64,000 bases of DNA from Micromonospora sp. WMMD882. Its GTDB lineage: Bacteria > Actinomycetota > Actinomycetes > Mycobacteriales > Micromonosporaceae. Numbering within the stretch: the stretch's first letter is position 1; every line of letters begins with the position of its first letter. A program made the position numbers and the translations under genes. The stretch is taken from the NCBI RefSeq assembly GCF_027497255.1, contig NZ_CP114903.1, positions 2,604,001 through 2,668,000 of the forward strand, read 5' to 3'. The notes under the pieces are model-generated. The model saw only the letters and a list, made by a program, of their open reading frames with translations, did not search any database and was not told the origin of the DNA. This document shows positions 1 to 8,125 of this stretch, in pieces.

Positions 1-783
1 GCCGTGCAGGATGGCGAACCAGCCGTCGTCGGCGGCGGCCCACTCGCGCCAGCCGTCGGAGAGCCGGGCCAGGTCCGCCGGGGTGGCCAGGCCGGTGGCC
101 AGCGCCTGGTCGGCCAGCGCCGAGCGGCGGATCCGGTCGGCCCACATGCCGCCCCACCACTGCCGGTCCTGCCCGGTGGCGAAGCACCAGGTGCTCGCGG
201 TCGCGGTGACCTCGGTGAAACCGGCGGCCCGGGCCCAGGACAGCAGCCGCCGGCCGGCGTCGGGCTCACCGCCGTTGGCGCGGGCGGCCCGCTGGTAGAG
301 GGCGAGCCAGTCGTCCAGCGCCGGCACCCGGGGGTACCAGGTGAACGCGGCGTAGTCGCTGTCCCGGGCGGCGACGACCCCGCCGGGCCGGCACACCCGG
401 CGCATCTCGCCCAACGCCCGGACCGGGTCGGCGACGTGCTGGAGCACCTGATGGGCGTGGACCACGTCGTACGTGGCGTCGGGCAGGTCGAGCGCGTGCA
501 CGTCGGCGACCCGGAACTCGATGTCGTCCCGTCCCCGGGAACGGGCCTCGGCGCGGGCCAGGCCGAGCGCCTCCCCGGTCACCTCGACGGCGGTGACCCG
601 GGCGACCCGGGCGGCCAGGTCGGCCGTGATGGTGCCGGGTCCGCAGCCGACGTCGAGCAGTGCCGACTCCGGGGTGAGGTACGGCAGGAGGTAGCCGGCC
701 GAGTTCTCCGCGGTACGCCAGCGGTGCGAGCGCAGCACCGTCTCGTGGTGCCCGTGGGTGTAGACGTTGCGGGTGACGGCCAT
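1..783 (-). CDS. class I SAM-dependent methyltransferase, 3' end cut by window edge
   Basis: The frame runs from ATG at 783 off the left edge, giving 261 codons and no stop. The start has a good Shine-Dalgarno sequence (AGGAGG a few bases upstream). The SAM-binding glycine motif LDVGCGPGTI lies near residues 49-58, followed by an acidic loop (VTAVEV) and a motif like VHAHQVLQHV, as in UbiE/type 11 methyltransferases acting on small molecules. The substrate cannot be read from sequence. It lies just downstream of the polymerase gene on the same strand, and the M. tuberculosis relative of this region also has a methyltransferase between the heme genes and msrB (from memory). Family call is firm; function is open. 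Confidence 0.85.
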   Translation of the reverse strand, partial: MAVTRNVYTHGHHETVLRSHRWRTAENSAGYLLPYLTPESALLDVGCGPGTITADLAARVARVTAVEVTGEALGLARAEARSRGRDDIEFRVADVHALDLPDATYDVVHAHQVLQHVADPVRALGEMRRVCRPGGVVAARDSDYAAFTWYPRVPALDDWLALYQRAARANGGEPDAGRRLLSWARAAGFTEVTATASTWCFATGQDRQWWGGMWADRIRRSALADQALATGLATPADLARLSDGWREWAAADDGWFAILHG

Positions 784-864
784 CGCGGGACCTCCTCGTT
801 CCGGGTGCCCCGACGGTAGCCGCCGCGTCCCTCGATGCGGGACGATTTTCCCGACAGGTGGACT

Positions 865-1887
865 TCAGGCGTTCTCCGGGCGGGCCCGGGACGGCTGCAC
901 CCGCTTCGGTTCGCCGGGCATCTTCGGATGGTCCGGCGGGTACGGCAGGTCACCCGAGCCGGCGGCGTCGTCCCGGTCGGCCCAGTCCAGCAGGGGGGTG
1001 ATGTCCCACGGGTCGTCGTCGATGCCGGCGTGCGGGTCGCCGCGCTCGGCCAGCCGGGCCGGCACGCTGCCCAGGTGGAGGTCGTCCGGGTCGACGTCGG
1101 GCAGCTCGTCCCACTCCACCGGGGTGGAGACGGTGGCCCGCGCGTTGGCCCGCAGCGAGTACGCGCAGGCGATCGTCCGGTCCCGGGCCATCTGGTTGTA
1201 GTCGACGAAGACGTGCGCCCCGCGCTGCTCCTTCCACCACGCTGTGGTGATCAGGTCGGGGCGGCGACGCTCCAGCTCCCGGGCCAGCGCGATGGTCGCC
1301 CGACGCACCTCGGTGAACGTCCAGCGCGGGGCGATGCGCAGATAGACGTGCACCCCCCGGCCGCCGGAGGTCTTCGGCCAGCCGGTGACGCCCAACTCGT
1401 CGAGGAGGGCACGCAGCTCACCGGCGGCGGTCACCGCGTCGGCGAAGTCGGTGCCCGGCTGCGGATCCAGGTCGATCCGCAGCTCGTCGGGGCGGTCCAC
1501 GTCGGCGGAGCGCACCGGCCACGGGTGGAACACGATCGTCCCCATCTGGGCGGCCCACGCCACGTGCGCCAGGTCGGCCGGGCAGAGCTCGTCGGCGCCA
1601 CGCCCGCTGGGGAACTCGATCCGGGCGGTCTCGACCCAGGGCGGGACGCCCCGGGACGGCACCCGCTTCTGGAAGAACATCTCCCCCTCGACGCCGTCGG
1701 GGAAGCGTTGCAGCGTCGTCGGGCGACGCCGCAACGCCCGCATGATGCCGTCGCCGACCGCGAGGTAGTAGTGGAAGACGTCCGCCTTGGTGAACCCGGG
1801 GCCCGGATAGATCACCCGGTCCGGGCTGCTCAACCGGACCGCGCGCCCGGCGACCTCGACCTCGACGGCCTTGCTGGTGCCACCCAT
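865..1887 (-). CDS. stand-alone LigD-type polymerase/primase domain protein
   Basis: This 340-residue protein is a complete archaeo-eukaryotic primase-like polymerase domain of the kind found in bacterial LigD, here without the ligase or nuclease domains. Metal-binding aspartates are visible in DLDP (139-142) and in HVFVDYNQ (D229). The nucleotide-binding SGGRGVHVYL motif is at 174-183 and the conserved FFQKR at 71-75. Family members extend or fill DNA and RNA at break ends in non-homologous end joining, often preferring ribonucleotides. No Ku or ligase gene is in this window, so whether it serves end joining, gap filling or another repair pathway is open. The ATG at 1887 begins MGGTSKAVEV, a normal N-terminus for the family. 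Confidence 0.9.
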   Translation of the reverse strand: MGGTSKAVEVEVAGRAVRLSSPDRVIYPGPGFTKADVFHYYLAVGDGIMRALRRRPTTLQRFPDGVEGEMFFQKRVPSRGVPPWVETARIEFPSGRGADELCPADLAHVAWAAQMGTIVFHPWPVRSADVDRPDELRIDLDPQPGTDFADAVTAAGELRALLDELGVTGWPKTSGGRGVHVYLRIAPRWTFTEVRRATIALARELERRRPDLITTAWWKEQRGAHVFVDYNQMARDRTIACAYSLRANARATVSTPVEWDELPDVDPDDLHLGSVPARLAERGDPHAGIDDDPWDITPLLDWADRDDAAGSGDLPYPPDHPKMPGEPKRVQPSRARPENA

Positions 1888-1922
1888 TCCGCGACCATAT
1901 GCCAGCCGGGTGACACCCGGCG

Positions 1923-1928
1923 TACCGT
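1923..1928 (+). promoter_or_regulatory. -10 hexamer of a probable leaderless msrB promoter
   Basis: TACCGT lies exactly 6 nt before the GTG start of msrB and no Shine-Dalgarno sequence intervenes. A transcript from this -10 element would begin at or next to the start codon. The same layout recurs at other genes here (see findings). It is inferred from pattern only. Confidence 0.55.
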
Positions 1929-1934
1929 TGACGG

Positions 1935-2345
1935 GTGAGTCTTTCCGACAACGAACTGCCCCGCACCGAGGACGAGTGGCGGGTCCGGCTGACCCCGGAG
2001 GAGTTCCGGGTGCTGCGGCAGGCCGGCACCGAGCGCGCGTGGACCGGCGAGTACGTCGACACCAAGACGCGGGGCGTCTACCACTGCCGGGCCTGCGGGG
2101 CGCGGCTGTTCTCCAGCGACACCAAGTTCGACTCGCACTGCGGCTGGCCGAGCTTCGACGACGCGCTGCCCGGGGCGGTACGGGAGATCGACGACGACAG
2201 CCTCGGCATGCGGCGCACCGAGATCCGCTGCGCCCGCTGCGACAGCCACCTGGGGCACGTCTTCCACGGCGAGAGGTTCACCCCGAAGGACACCCGGCAC
2301 TGCGTCAACTCGGTCTCCATCCGGCTGGAGCCGACCCCGGACTGA
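1935..2345 (+). CDS. msrB: peptide-methionine (R)-S-oxide reductase MsrB
   Basis: MsrB reduces methionine-R-sulfoxide in oxidised proteins using thioredoxin. The 136-residue single-domain protein has the two zinc CxxC pairs (C51/C54 and C99/C102), the conserved HCGWPSF segment (68-74), GHVF (107-110) and the catalytic cysteine in RHCVNSVSI (C123). The length is normal for the family. The GTG start is supported by the -10 hexamer 6 nt upstream and by the usual N-terminus. It is a monocistronic cytoplasmic repair gene, and a hairpin follows its stop. Confidence 0.96.
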   Translation: MSLSDNELPRTEDEWRVRLTPEEFRVLRQAGTERAWTGEYVDTKTRGVYHCRACGARLFSSDTKFDSHCGWPSFDDALPGAVREIDDDSLGMRRTEIRCARCDSHLGHVFHGERFTPKDTRHCVNSVSIRLEPTPD

Positions 2346-2354
2346 CCTCGTCCA

Positions 2355-2376
2355 CCGGCAGCAGCGCCGCTGCCGG
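2355..2376. terminator. short hairpin between convergent msrB and CBM48 gene
   Basis: An 8-bp inverted repeat (CCGGCAGC and GCTGCCGG) with a 6-nt loop sits just after the msrB stop, before the end of the convergent gene. There is no T tract, so factor-independent termination is only plausible. Confidence 0.4.
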
Positions 2377-2420
2377 CGGCCCGTCCACCGGCAGCGCCGA
2401 GGCCGGCCGCCCGTCCGTCG

Positions 2421-2696
2421 TCAGAGCCGCAGCCGGCTGCCCCGCTCGTCGATCCCGTCGGCCTGGTCGTCGTCGAGCCACACGCCGCCGGTGGCCAGGT
2501 ACCGGAAGTGGTACTCCCCCGGCCGCAGCTTGACGGTGACCGTACGGGTGCCGTCACGGCGGCCGACCAGCTCGTGCCGTCCGGGCTGCCAGTCGTTGAA
2601 CGAGCCGACCACGCTCACCGTCCCGGGCGGGACGTCCCGGGGCAGGCAGAAGGTGACCCGGGTCTGGTTACCGAAGAGCTTGCTGCGCTTGATCAC
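2421..2696 (-). CDS. small stand-alone CBM48 (isoamylase early set) protein
   Basis: This 91-residue protein consists almost entirely of one glycogen-binding-like beta-sandwich of the isoamylase N-terminal/AMPK-beta type. The signature VVGSFNDWQPG (29-39) and the later GEYHFRYL (60-67) and VWLDDDQAD (72-80) match that fold. There is no catalytic domain and no signal peptide. In AMPK and branching enzymes the module binds alpha-glucans; whether this orphan does is unknown. It could be a regulatory or scaffolding subunit. The fold is clear; the role is not. Confidence 0.8.
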   Translation of the reverse strand: MIKRSKLFGNQTRVTFCLPRDVPPGTVSVVGSFNDWQPGRHELVGRRDGTRTVTVKLRPGEYHFRYLATGGVWLDDDQADGIDERGSRLRL

Positions 2697-2777
2697 GCCG
2701 GTCCTCCCACCACTCGGGGGTCGTTCACCTGGCCCAACGCGCGACCCGCCCGCGACGACGCGCCAACCCCCGTCCGG

Positions 2778-2826
2778 CAGCGGGCAGCGGGCAGCGGGCA
2801 GCGGGCAGCGGGCAGCGGGCAGCGGG
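2778..2826. repeat. 7-bp tandem repeat (CAGCGGG)x7 upstream of the GNAT gene
   Basis: Seven perfect head-to-tail copies of CAGCGGG fill 49 bp. The array ends 6 bp before the candidate -10 hexamer of the acetyltransferase gene, so it occupies the spacer and -35 region. The repeat is short and perfect enough to change copy number by slippage. Confidence 0.95.
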
Positions 2827-2832
2827 ACGGCC

Positions 2833-2838
2833 TACCAT
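2833..2838 (+). promoter_or_regulatory. -10 hexamer of a probable leaderless GNAT promoter
   Basis: TACCAT ends exactly 6 nt before the ATG of the acetyltransferase, and no ribosome binding site is present. The -35 region is made of the CAGCGGG repeats and shows no TTGACA-like hexamer. Confidence 0.55.
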
Positions 2839-2844
2839 CGCGGG

Positions 2845-3297
2845 ATGCTGCCACGCGCCACCGAGGTCCGGGTCGCCTCGTTCCTCGACCTGCCCCCCAG
2901 GACCTTCCACGACCTGCTGAAACTGCGGATCGACGTGTTCGTGGTGGAGCAGCGCTGCCCGTACCCGGAACTCGACGGGCGGGACGTCGAGCCCGGTACC
3001 CGCCACCTGTGGCTGACCGAGGACGGCGCCGTCCTCGCGTACCTGCGGATCCTGGCCGACCCCGGCGGGGTGGAACGGATCGGCCGGGTGGTGGTCGCCC
3101 CGACGGCGCGCCGCGGCGGACACGCGGGCCGGCTGATGCACGAGGCGCTGGCCGTGGTCGGCCGCCGGCCGTGCGTGCTGGAGGCGCAGTCGTACCTGGT
3201 CGACTTCTACGCCCGGCACGGGTTCACCGCCAGCGGCCCGGAGTACGTCGAGGACGGCATCCCGCACACGCCGATGCGCCGCGACCCCACCCCCTGA
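2845..3297 (+). CDS. GNAT family N-acetyltransferase (ElaA-like)
   Basis: This 150-residue single-domain acetyltransferase carries the ElaA-type N-terminal LLKLRIDVFVVEQRCPYPE segment (about 24-42). The acetyl-CoA core follows: IGRVVVAPTARRGGHAGRLM (about 79-98), then FYARHGFTASG near the C-terminus. Family members transfer an acetyl group to an amine; the ElaA substrate is not established. The ATG at 2845 is chosen because it begins MLPRATEVRVASF, directly follows the -10 hexamer, and leaves out upstream codons that merely translate the 7-bp repeat. Confidence 0.9.
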   Translation: MLPRATEVRVASFLDLPPRTFHDLLKLRIDVFVVEQRCPYPELDGRDVEPGTRHLWLTEDGAVLAYLRILADPGGVERIGRVVVAPTARRGGHAGRLMHEALAVVGRRPCVLEAQSYLVDFYARHGFTASGPEYVEDGIPHTPMRRDPTP

Positions 3298-3334
3298 GCG
3301 GCACGTCGACCCGCCGGAGCAGGCCAGACAGGGA

Positions 3335-3363
3335 TTGACAGAAGACGATAGAAGTGGCAATCT
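3335..3363 (+). promoter_or_regulatory. candidate promoter for the LPMO gene
   Basis: A perfect TTGACA -35 hexamer lies at 3335-3340. With a 17-nt spacer the -10 would be CAATCT (3358-3363), a weak match keeping only A2 and T6. It would give a leader of about 90 nt before the ATG at 3460. The intergenic segment is visibly less GC-rich than its surroundings, as expected for a promoter. Confidence 0.45.
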
Positions 3364-3459
3364 GCGCAGCAGAGCCGCCGCGGGAGCCACGCAGTCGGCG
3401 CGGGAGAGGGCAACTCCCGACCGGACGTCGTCAGTCCGAACTCTTCCCCTGGAAGGCTC

Positions 3460-4560
3460 ATGTCCACCCTCTTGCGCACCCGTCGCACACCGTTCGTGGC
3501 GGGGCTGTTCGCCGTCGCCGCGACAGCCGTGCTGCTGCTGTCCACGGCGTTGACGAACCCCGCCTCCGCCCACGGCAACGTCCTCGACCCCGCCTCCCGC
3601 AACTACGGTTGCTGGCAGCGCTGGGGCAGCAACTTCAACGACCCCCGGATGGCCACCGAGGACCCGATGTGCTGGCAGGCCTGGCAGGCCGACCCGCAGG
3701 CCATGTGGAACTGGAACGGCCTGTTCCGCGAGGGGGTCGCCGGTAACCACCAGGGCGCGATCCCGGACGGCCAGCTCTGCTCCGGCGGCCGCACGCAGAA
3801 CGGCCGGTACAACGCCCTCGACACGGTCGGGGCGTGGCAGACCACGAACCTCGGCAACAGCTTCCGGATCCGGTTCTTCGACCAGGCCAGCCACGGCGCC
3901 GACTACATCCGGGTGTACGCCACCAAGCAGGGCTTCGACGCGCTGAACAAGCCGCTCGCCTGGAGTGACCTGGAGCTCGTCGGCCAGATCGGCAACACCC
4001 CTGCCTCGCAGTGGCAGAAGGTTCCCGAGGGTGTCGAGATCAACATCCCCGCCAACGCGCCGGGCCGCACCGGCCGGCACATCGTCTACACCGTCTGGCA
4101 GGCCAGCCACCTGGACCAGTCGTACTACCTGTGCAGTGACGTCAACTTCGGCGGGACCACCGCTCCCCCGACCACGCCTGCGCCCACCACCCCGCCCCCG
4201 ACCACGCCCCCGCCGACCACCCCGCCGCCCACCACGCCGCCGCCGACCACTCCGCCGCCCGCCGGGAACGGCTGCTCCGCCAGCTACACCCTGGTCTCCT
4301 CCTGGAGCGGCGGCTTCCAGGGTGAGGTCAAGGTGACCGCCGGCGCCGCGATCCGTGGCTGGCGGGTCACCTGGTCGCTGCCCAGCGGCCAGCAGATCAA
4401 CCAGGGTTGGAACGCCAACCTGACCACCAGTGGTGGCACGGTGACCGCGACGAACGTGTCCTTCAACGGCACGCTCGGCGCCGGGGCCAGCACCACCTTC
4501 GGGTTCATCGGCTCGGGCAGCGCCGGCACGCCGGTGCTGACCTGCTCCGCCACCGCCTGA
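3460..4560 (+). CDS. secreted AA10 lytic polysaccharide monooxygenase with CBM2
   Basis: This is a copper-dependent oxidase that cleaves crystalline polysaccharide outside the cell. A signal peptide (1-37) ends ASA, leaving H38 as the mature N-terminus and first ligand of the copper histidine brace. The second brace histidine is in QASHGADYI, and YYLCSDVNF supplies the axial aromatic. The catalytic domain (38-225) most resembles cellulose-active CelS2-type enzymes (GAIPDGQLCS). A Pro/Thr linker of PPPTT repeats joins a C-terminal CBM2 with the usual tryptophans in SSWSGG, GWRVTW and GWNANL. GGAAGG precedes the ATG. Cellulose as substrate is inferred from the CBM and similarity; chitin is not excluded. 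Confidence 0.95.
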   Translation: MSTLLRTRRTPFVAGLFAVAATAVLLLSTALTNPASAHGNVLDPASRNYGCWQRWGSNFNDPRMATEDPMCWQAWQADPQAMWNWNGLFREGVAGNHQGAIPDGQLCSGGRTQNGRYNALDTVGAWQTTNLGNSFRIRFFDQASHGADYIRVYATKQGFDALNKPLAWSDLELVGQIGNTPASQWQKVPEGVEINIPANAPGRTGRHIVYTVWQASHLDQSYYLCSDVNFGGTTAPPTTPAPTTPPPTTPPPTTPPPTTPPPTTPPPAGNGCSASYTLVSSWSGGFQGEVKVTAGAAIRGWRVTWSLPSGQQINQGWNANLTTSGGTVTATNVSFNGTLGAGASTTFGFIGSGSAGTPVLTCSATA

Positions 4561-4562
4561 CC

Positions 4563-4608
4563 CCGGTCGGGGCCGCCGCCAGTCCCCTCCGGCGGCGGCC
4601 CCGACCGG
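4563..4608. terminator. strong hairpin after the LPMO gene
   Basis: A perfect 18-bp inverted repeat (4563-4580 and 4591-4608) with a 10-nt loop begins 2 bp after the LPMO stop. It lies between convergent genes and could serve both. There is no T tract, common in high-GC actinobacterial terminators. Confidence 0.75.
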
Positions 4609-4714
4609 CCCGGCTCCCGCCGGGCCCCCGACCAGGGGCCCCGCGGCGTCCGGAGGCGGTCGGTGGCGGCCGTTCCGGCGTCGCCGAGACGGCGGGCCCG
4701 TCCGACACGGCCCG

Positions 4715-5416
4715 TCAGGGCAGGGCGGTGACGATCTCGGTGAGCGAGCGGCGTCGGCCGGTGTAGAAGGGGATCTCCTCGCGGACGTGCCGGCGGGCCC
4801 GGGAGGCGCGCAGGTCCCGCATCAGGTCGACGATCCGGTGCAGCTCGTCGGCCTCGAACGCGAGCATCCACTCGTAGTCACCCAGCGCGAACGAGGCCAC
4901 CGTGTTGGCCCGCACGTCCGGGTAGCCTCGGGCCATCCGGCCGTGCTCGGCGAGCAGCTCCCGCCGCTCGGCGTCGGGCAGCAGGTACCACTCGTACGAC
5001 CGCACGAACGGGTAGACGCAGACGTACGCCCGGGCCTCCTCGCCGGCCAGGAACGCCGGGATGTGGCTCTTGTTGAACTCGGCCGGCCGGTGCAGCGCCA
5101 TCTGCGACCAGACCGGGGCCGTCGCCCGCCCCAACGCGGTGCGCCGGAACCGCCCGTAGGCGTCCTGCAGGGCGTCACTGGAGGCGGAGTGCCACCAGAT
5201 CATCAGGTCCGCGTCGGCCCGCAGCCCGGCGACGTCGTACGTGCCCCGGACCGTCACGTCCTTGCCGGCCAGCTCCTCCACCAGGGCCTCGGCCTCGGCG
5301 GCGACGTTGTCCCGCAGCGCCGGCAGCGCGCTGGTGGCCCGGAACACCGACCACATCGTGTAGCGGATGCTGTCGTTCAACTCCCGCAGCCGGGCCGCGT
5401 TGGTCTGCTCGGTCAC
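4715..5416 (-). CDS. hemQ: coproheme decarboxylase HemQ (ChdC)
   Basis: HemQ performs the last step of the coproporphyrin-dependent heme pathway, oxidatively decarboxylating coproheme to heme b with peroxide. The 233-residue protein belongs to the chlorite dismutase-like superfamily. It has the segment EFNKSHIP (H118, distal), [12 protein letters not shown] (Y135, the radical tyrosine) and LAEHGRM (H158, proximal). These positions coincide with those described for the actinobacterial (Corynebacterium) enzyme. The GTG start overlaps the hemY stop as GTGA, indicating translational coupling. A longer upstream reading frame exists but only repeats hemY out of frame. Confidence 0.95.
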   Translation of the reverse strand: MTEQTNAARLRELNDSIRYTMWSVFRATSALPALRDNVAAEAEALVEELAGKDVTVRGTYDVAGLRADADLMIWWHSASSDALQDAYGRFRRTALGRATAPVWSQMALHRPAEFNKSHIPAFLAGEEARAYVCVYPFVRSYEWYLLPDAERRELLAEHGRMARGYPDVRANTVASFALGDYEWMLAFEADELHRIVDLMRDLRASRARRHVREEIPFYTGRRRSLTEIVTALP

Positions 5417-6825
5417 GTCACCGCTCCTTCCAGCACTCTGATGATCTCGTCGGCCGCGGTCTCGCCGGAACGGACGCAGACCGGGATGCCGACCCCGTCG
5501 TAGCCGGCCCCGGCCAGCGCGAGGGTCGGCCGGGACCCGCGCAGGGCCGTCCGCGCCCCGGCCACCCGGTCCAGGTGCCCCGGGGCGTACTGGGGCAGCG
5601 CCCCGCCCCACCGTCGCACGTGGCTGGCCAGCGGGGCCGGCAGCTTCGCGCCGAGCACCTCGGCCAGCTCCCGGCGCACGGTGTCGACCAGCTCGGCGTC
5701 GGGGAGCTGCACCTGCCGCTCCTCGCCGTACCGGCCGACCGAGGCGCGGACCAGGGCCAGCCCGTCCGCCCGGCGCAGGTGCCCCCACTTGGTGGTGAAG
5801 AAGGTCGCCGCCTTGATCGACAGCCCCTCGGTGGCCGGCACCAGGAAACCGGAGAGCTCCGGCAACTCCGGCTCGGGCAGGGCCAGGGTGACCAGGGCGA
5901 CGCTGGCGTAGTCCAGTCGGCCGACGGTCGCCGCCACCGTCGGCGCGCAGTCGGCGAGCAGTCGGGCGGCGGGCCGGGCCGGCACCGCCAGCACCACCGC
6001 GTCCACGTCGACGAGCTCCGGGGCCGGGACGGGCCCGAGGGTGAGCCGCCAGCCGCCGTCGGCGGTCGGGGCCAGCGCCCGGACCGTCGCGCCGAGCCGG
6101 ACGTCCGCCCCGCTGGCCGTGGCCGCCGCCTCGACCAGCCCGGTCAGGCCGCCGGCCAGGGCCCCGAAGACCGGCGACCCGGGCGCGCGGGGGGCGGCGG
6201 CCTGCGCCGCGCGGACCGCCCCGGTCAGGGTGCGCTCGACCCGGGCCGCCCGGGCCAGCGCCGGCATGGTGGTGACCAGCGAGAGGTCGTCGGCGCGGCC
6301 GGCGTACACGCCGCCGAGCATCGGATCGACCAGACGCTCCAGCACCTGGTCGCCGAGCCGGGCCCGGACCAGCGCGCCGACCGCGACGTCCTCCGTCGGG
6401 CCCAGCAGCGGCCGGCCGGCGTCCACGTCGGCCGCCGCGGTGGGCTCGGCCACCGTCGCCACCCGGTCCAGATCCCCCGGTACGCCCACCAGCGTGCCGC
6501 CCGGGATCGGGCGCAGCGTCCCGTCGACGGCGAGCGCGGCCTGCCCGACGGTCGGGTGCACGAGCCGGTCGGTCAGGCCGAGCCGCCGGACCAGGGCCAC
6601 CGCGGCGGACTCCCCGCCGGCCGGGTCCCGCATCAGGAACGACTCCGCGCCGAACTCCACTGTCGCGCCGGCCAGCCGCCCGGTGCGCAACTTGCCACCG
6701 AGGGCGCCGGACTGCTCGTACACGGTGATCGTCGTGCCGGCGGGCGCGCGGTCACGCAACCGGACGGCGGCGGCCAGCCCGGTGATCCCGCCGCCGACCA
6801 CCGCGATCCGCCACGGTCGCCGCAT
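5413..6825 (-). CDS. hemY: coproporphyrinogen III oxidase HemY (CgoX)
   Basis: This FAD flavoprotein of 470 residues oxidises coproporphyrinogen III to coproporphyrin III in the branch used by Actinobacteria and Firmicutes. The N-terminus holds the dinucleotide-binding motif [13 protein letters not shown] (8-20), followed by [13 protein letters not shown]. The C-terminal FAD contact is [15 protein letters not shown]. It is the second gene of hemE-hemY-hemQ, starts 13 bp after hemE stops with a GGGAGG ribosome site, and overlaps hemQ by 4 bp. The hemQ neighbour favours coproporphyrinogen rather than protoporphyrinogen as substrate. Confidence 0.95.
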   Translation of the reverse strand: MRRPWRIAVVGGGITGLAAAVRLRDRAPAGTTITVYEQSGALGGKLRTGRLAGATVEFGAESFLMRDPAGGESAAVALVRRLGLTDRLVHPTVGQAALAVDGTLRPIPGGTLVGVPGDLDRVATVAEPTAAADVDAGRPLLGPTEDVAVGALVRARLGDQVLERLVDPMLGGVYAGRADDLSLVTTMPALARAARVERTLTGAVRAAQAAAPRAPGSPVFGALAGGLTGLVEAAATASGADVRLGATVRALAPTADGGWRLTLGPVPAPELVDVDAVVLAVPARPAARLLADCAPTVAATVGRLDYASVALVTLALPEPELPELSGFLVPATEGLSIKAATFFTTKWGHLRRADGLALVRASVGRYGEERQVQLPDAELVDTVRRELAEVLGAKLPAPLASHVRRWGGALPQYAPGHLDRVAGARTALRGSRPTLALAGAGYDGVGIPVCVRSGETAADEIIRVLEGAVT

Positions 6826-6838
6826 CGTCGCCTCCCGC

Positions 6839-7921
6839 CTAGTCGACGGGCCGCGCGGACACCTCGTGCACCAGCGCGACCACCCGGGTCAGCACGTCCG
6901 GGTCGGTCTCCGGCAGCACGCCGTGGCCGAGGTTGAACACGTGGCCGGGAGCGGCCCGCCCCTCGTCGAGGATGCGCCGCACCTCGGCCTCGACGACCGG
7001 CCAGGGGGCGAAGAGCAGGCACGGGTCCAGGTTGCCCTGCACGGCGCGGTCCGGGCCGATCCGCTTGCTGGCGACGTCCAGCGGGGTACGCCAGTCCACG
7101 CCGACGACGTCCGCGCCGGCCTCGCCCATGGCGGTCAGCAGCTCCGCGGTGCCCACCCCGAAGTGGATCCGGGGCACGCCGACGTCGGCCAGCCCGGCCA
7201 GCACGCTCGCCGAGTGTGGCAGCACGTACCTGCGGTAGTCGGCCTCGGAGAGCGCGCCGGCCCACGAGTCGAACAGTTGCACCGCGGAGACCCCGGCGGC
7301 GACCTGGACCCGGAGGAACTCCAGGGTGACCTCGGCCAGCCGGCCGCACAGCGCGTGCCACAGCTCCGGCTCGCCGTACATCAGCGCCTTGGTCTTCGCG
7401 TGGGTCCGCGACGGACCGCCCTCGACCAGATAGCTGGCCAGCGTGAACGGGGCCCCGGCGAAACCGATCAGCGGGGTGTCGCCCAGCTCGGCGACGAGCA
7501 GCCGGACCGCCTCGTCGACGAACGACACGTCGTCACGGGTGATCGGGCGGATCCGCGCCACGTCGGCGGCGGAGCGCACCGGCTCGGCGACCACCGGACC
7601 GGTGCCGGGCACGATGTCCAGGTCGACGCCGGCCGCGGCGACCGGCACCACGATGTCGCTGAACAGGATCGCCGCGTCCACCCCGTGCCGGCGGACCGGC
7701 TGGAGGGTGATCTCGGCCACCAGCTCGGGACGGCGGCACGACTCCAGCATCGCCACGTTGGCCCGGATCTCGCGGTACTCGGGCAGCGACCGGCCGGCCT
7801 GGCGCATGAACCAGACCGGCGTGTGGGGTACGGGCCGGCGACGACAGGCGCGCACGAAGGGCGAGTCGGCCGGGCCGGTCTGTCCGTCTCGGGCGGCGTC
7901 GCCCGCGGTGGTGGTGGTCAT
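6839..7921 (-). CDS. hemE: uroporphyrinogen III decarboxylase HemE
   Basis: HemE removes four carboxyl groups from uroporphyrinogen III to give coproporphyrinogen III. The 360-residue protein has the signature [17 protein letters not shown] near residue 35, the catalytic-aspartate region [12 protein letters not shown], and the C-terminal [12 protein letters not shown]. The start at [12 protein letters not shown] is preferred over a much longer upstream frame that would run antisense into the next gene. No Shine-Dalgarno sequence precedes it, but a CACGAT hexamer lies 7 nt upstream, so the operon may have a leaderless first gene. It is first in hemE-hemY-hemQ. Confidence 0.95.
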   Translation of the reverse strand: MTTTTAGDAARDGQTGPADSPFVRACRRRPVPHTPVWFMRQAGRSLPEYREIRANVAMLESCRRPELVAEITLQPVRRHGVDAAILFSDIVVPVAAAGVDLDIVPGTGPVVAEPVRSAADVARIRPITRDDVSFVDEAVRLLVAELGDTPLIGFAGAPFTLASYLVEGGPSRTHAKTKALMYGEPELWHALCGRLAEVTLEFLRVQVAAGVSAVQLFDSWAGALSEADYRRYVLPHSASVLAGLADVGVPRIHFGVGTAELLTAMGEAGADVVGVDWRTPLDVASKRIGPDRAVQGNLDPCLLFAPWPVVEAEVRRILDEGRAAPGHVFNLGHGVLPETDPDVLTRVVALVHEVSARPVD

Positions 7922-8113
7922 CGCCGCAATCGTGCCACGTCGGGTGTCCCGCCTCGCCCTCCGGGTTGCGCAGCACACGCCGTCACCGGGGCGCCGACCG
8001 CCACGGAGCGCCCACCGGCGTCGGGGCGGCGCGGCGGGCGGTCGACGCCGACGTACGGCACGAAGGCCGGTGAGCGCCGGCGTGCCGTACGAACGCGGGG
8101 CGACGCGGCGACA

Positions 8114-8119
8114 TAGGCT
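8114..8119 (+). promoter_or_regulatory. -10 hexamer of a probable leaderless promoter (DUF3000 gene)
   Basis: TAGGCT ends exactly 6 nt before the ATG at 8126 with no Shine-Dalgarno sequence between. TAGGnT is close to the usual actinobacterial -10 element. Confidence 0.6.
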
Positions 8120-8125
8120 GCCGGC

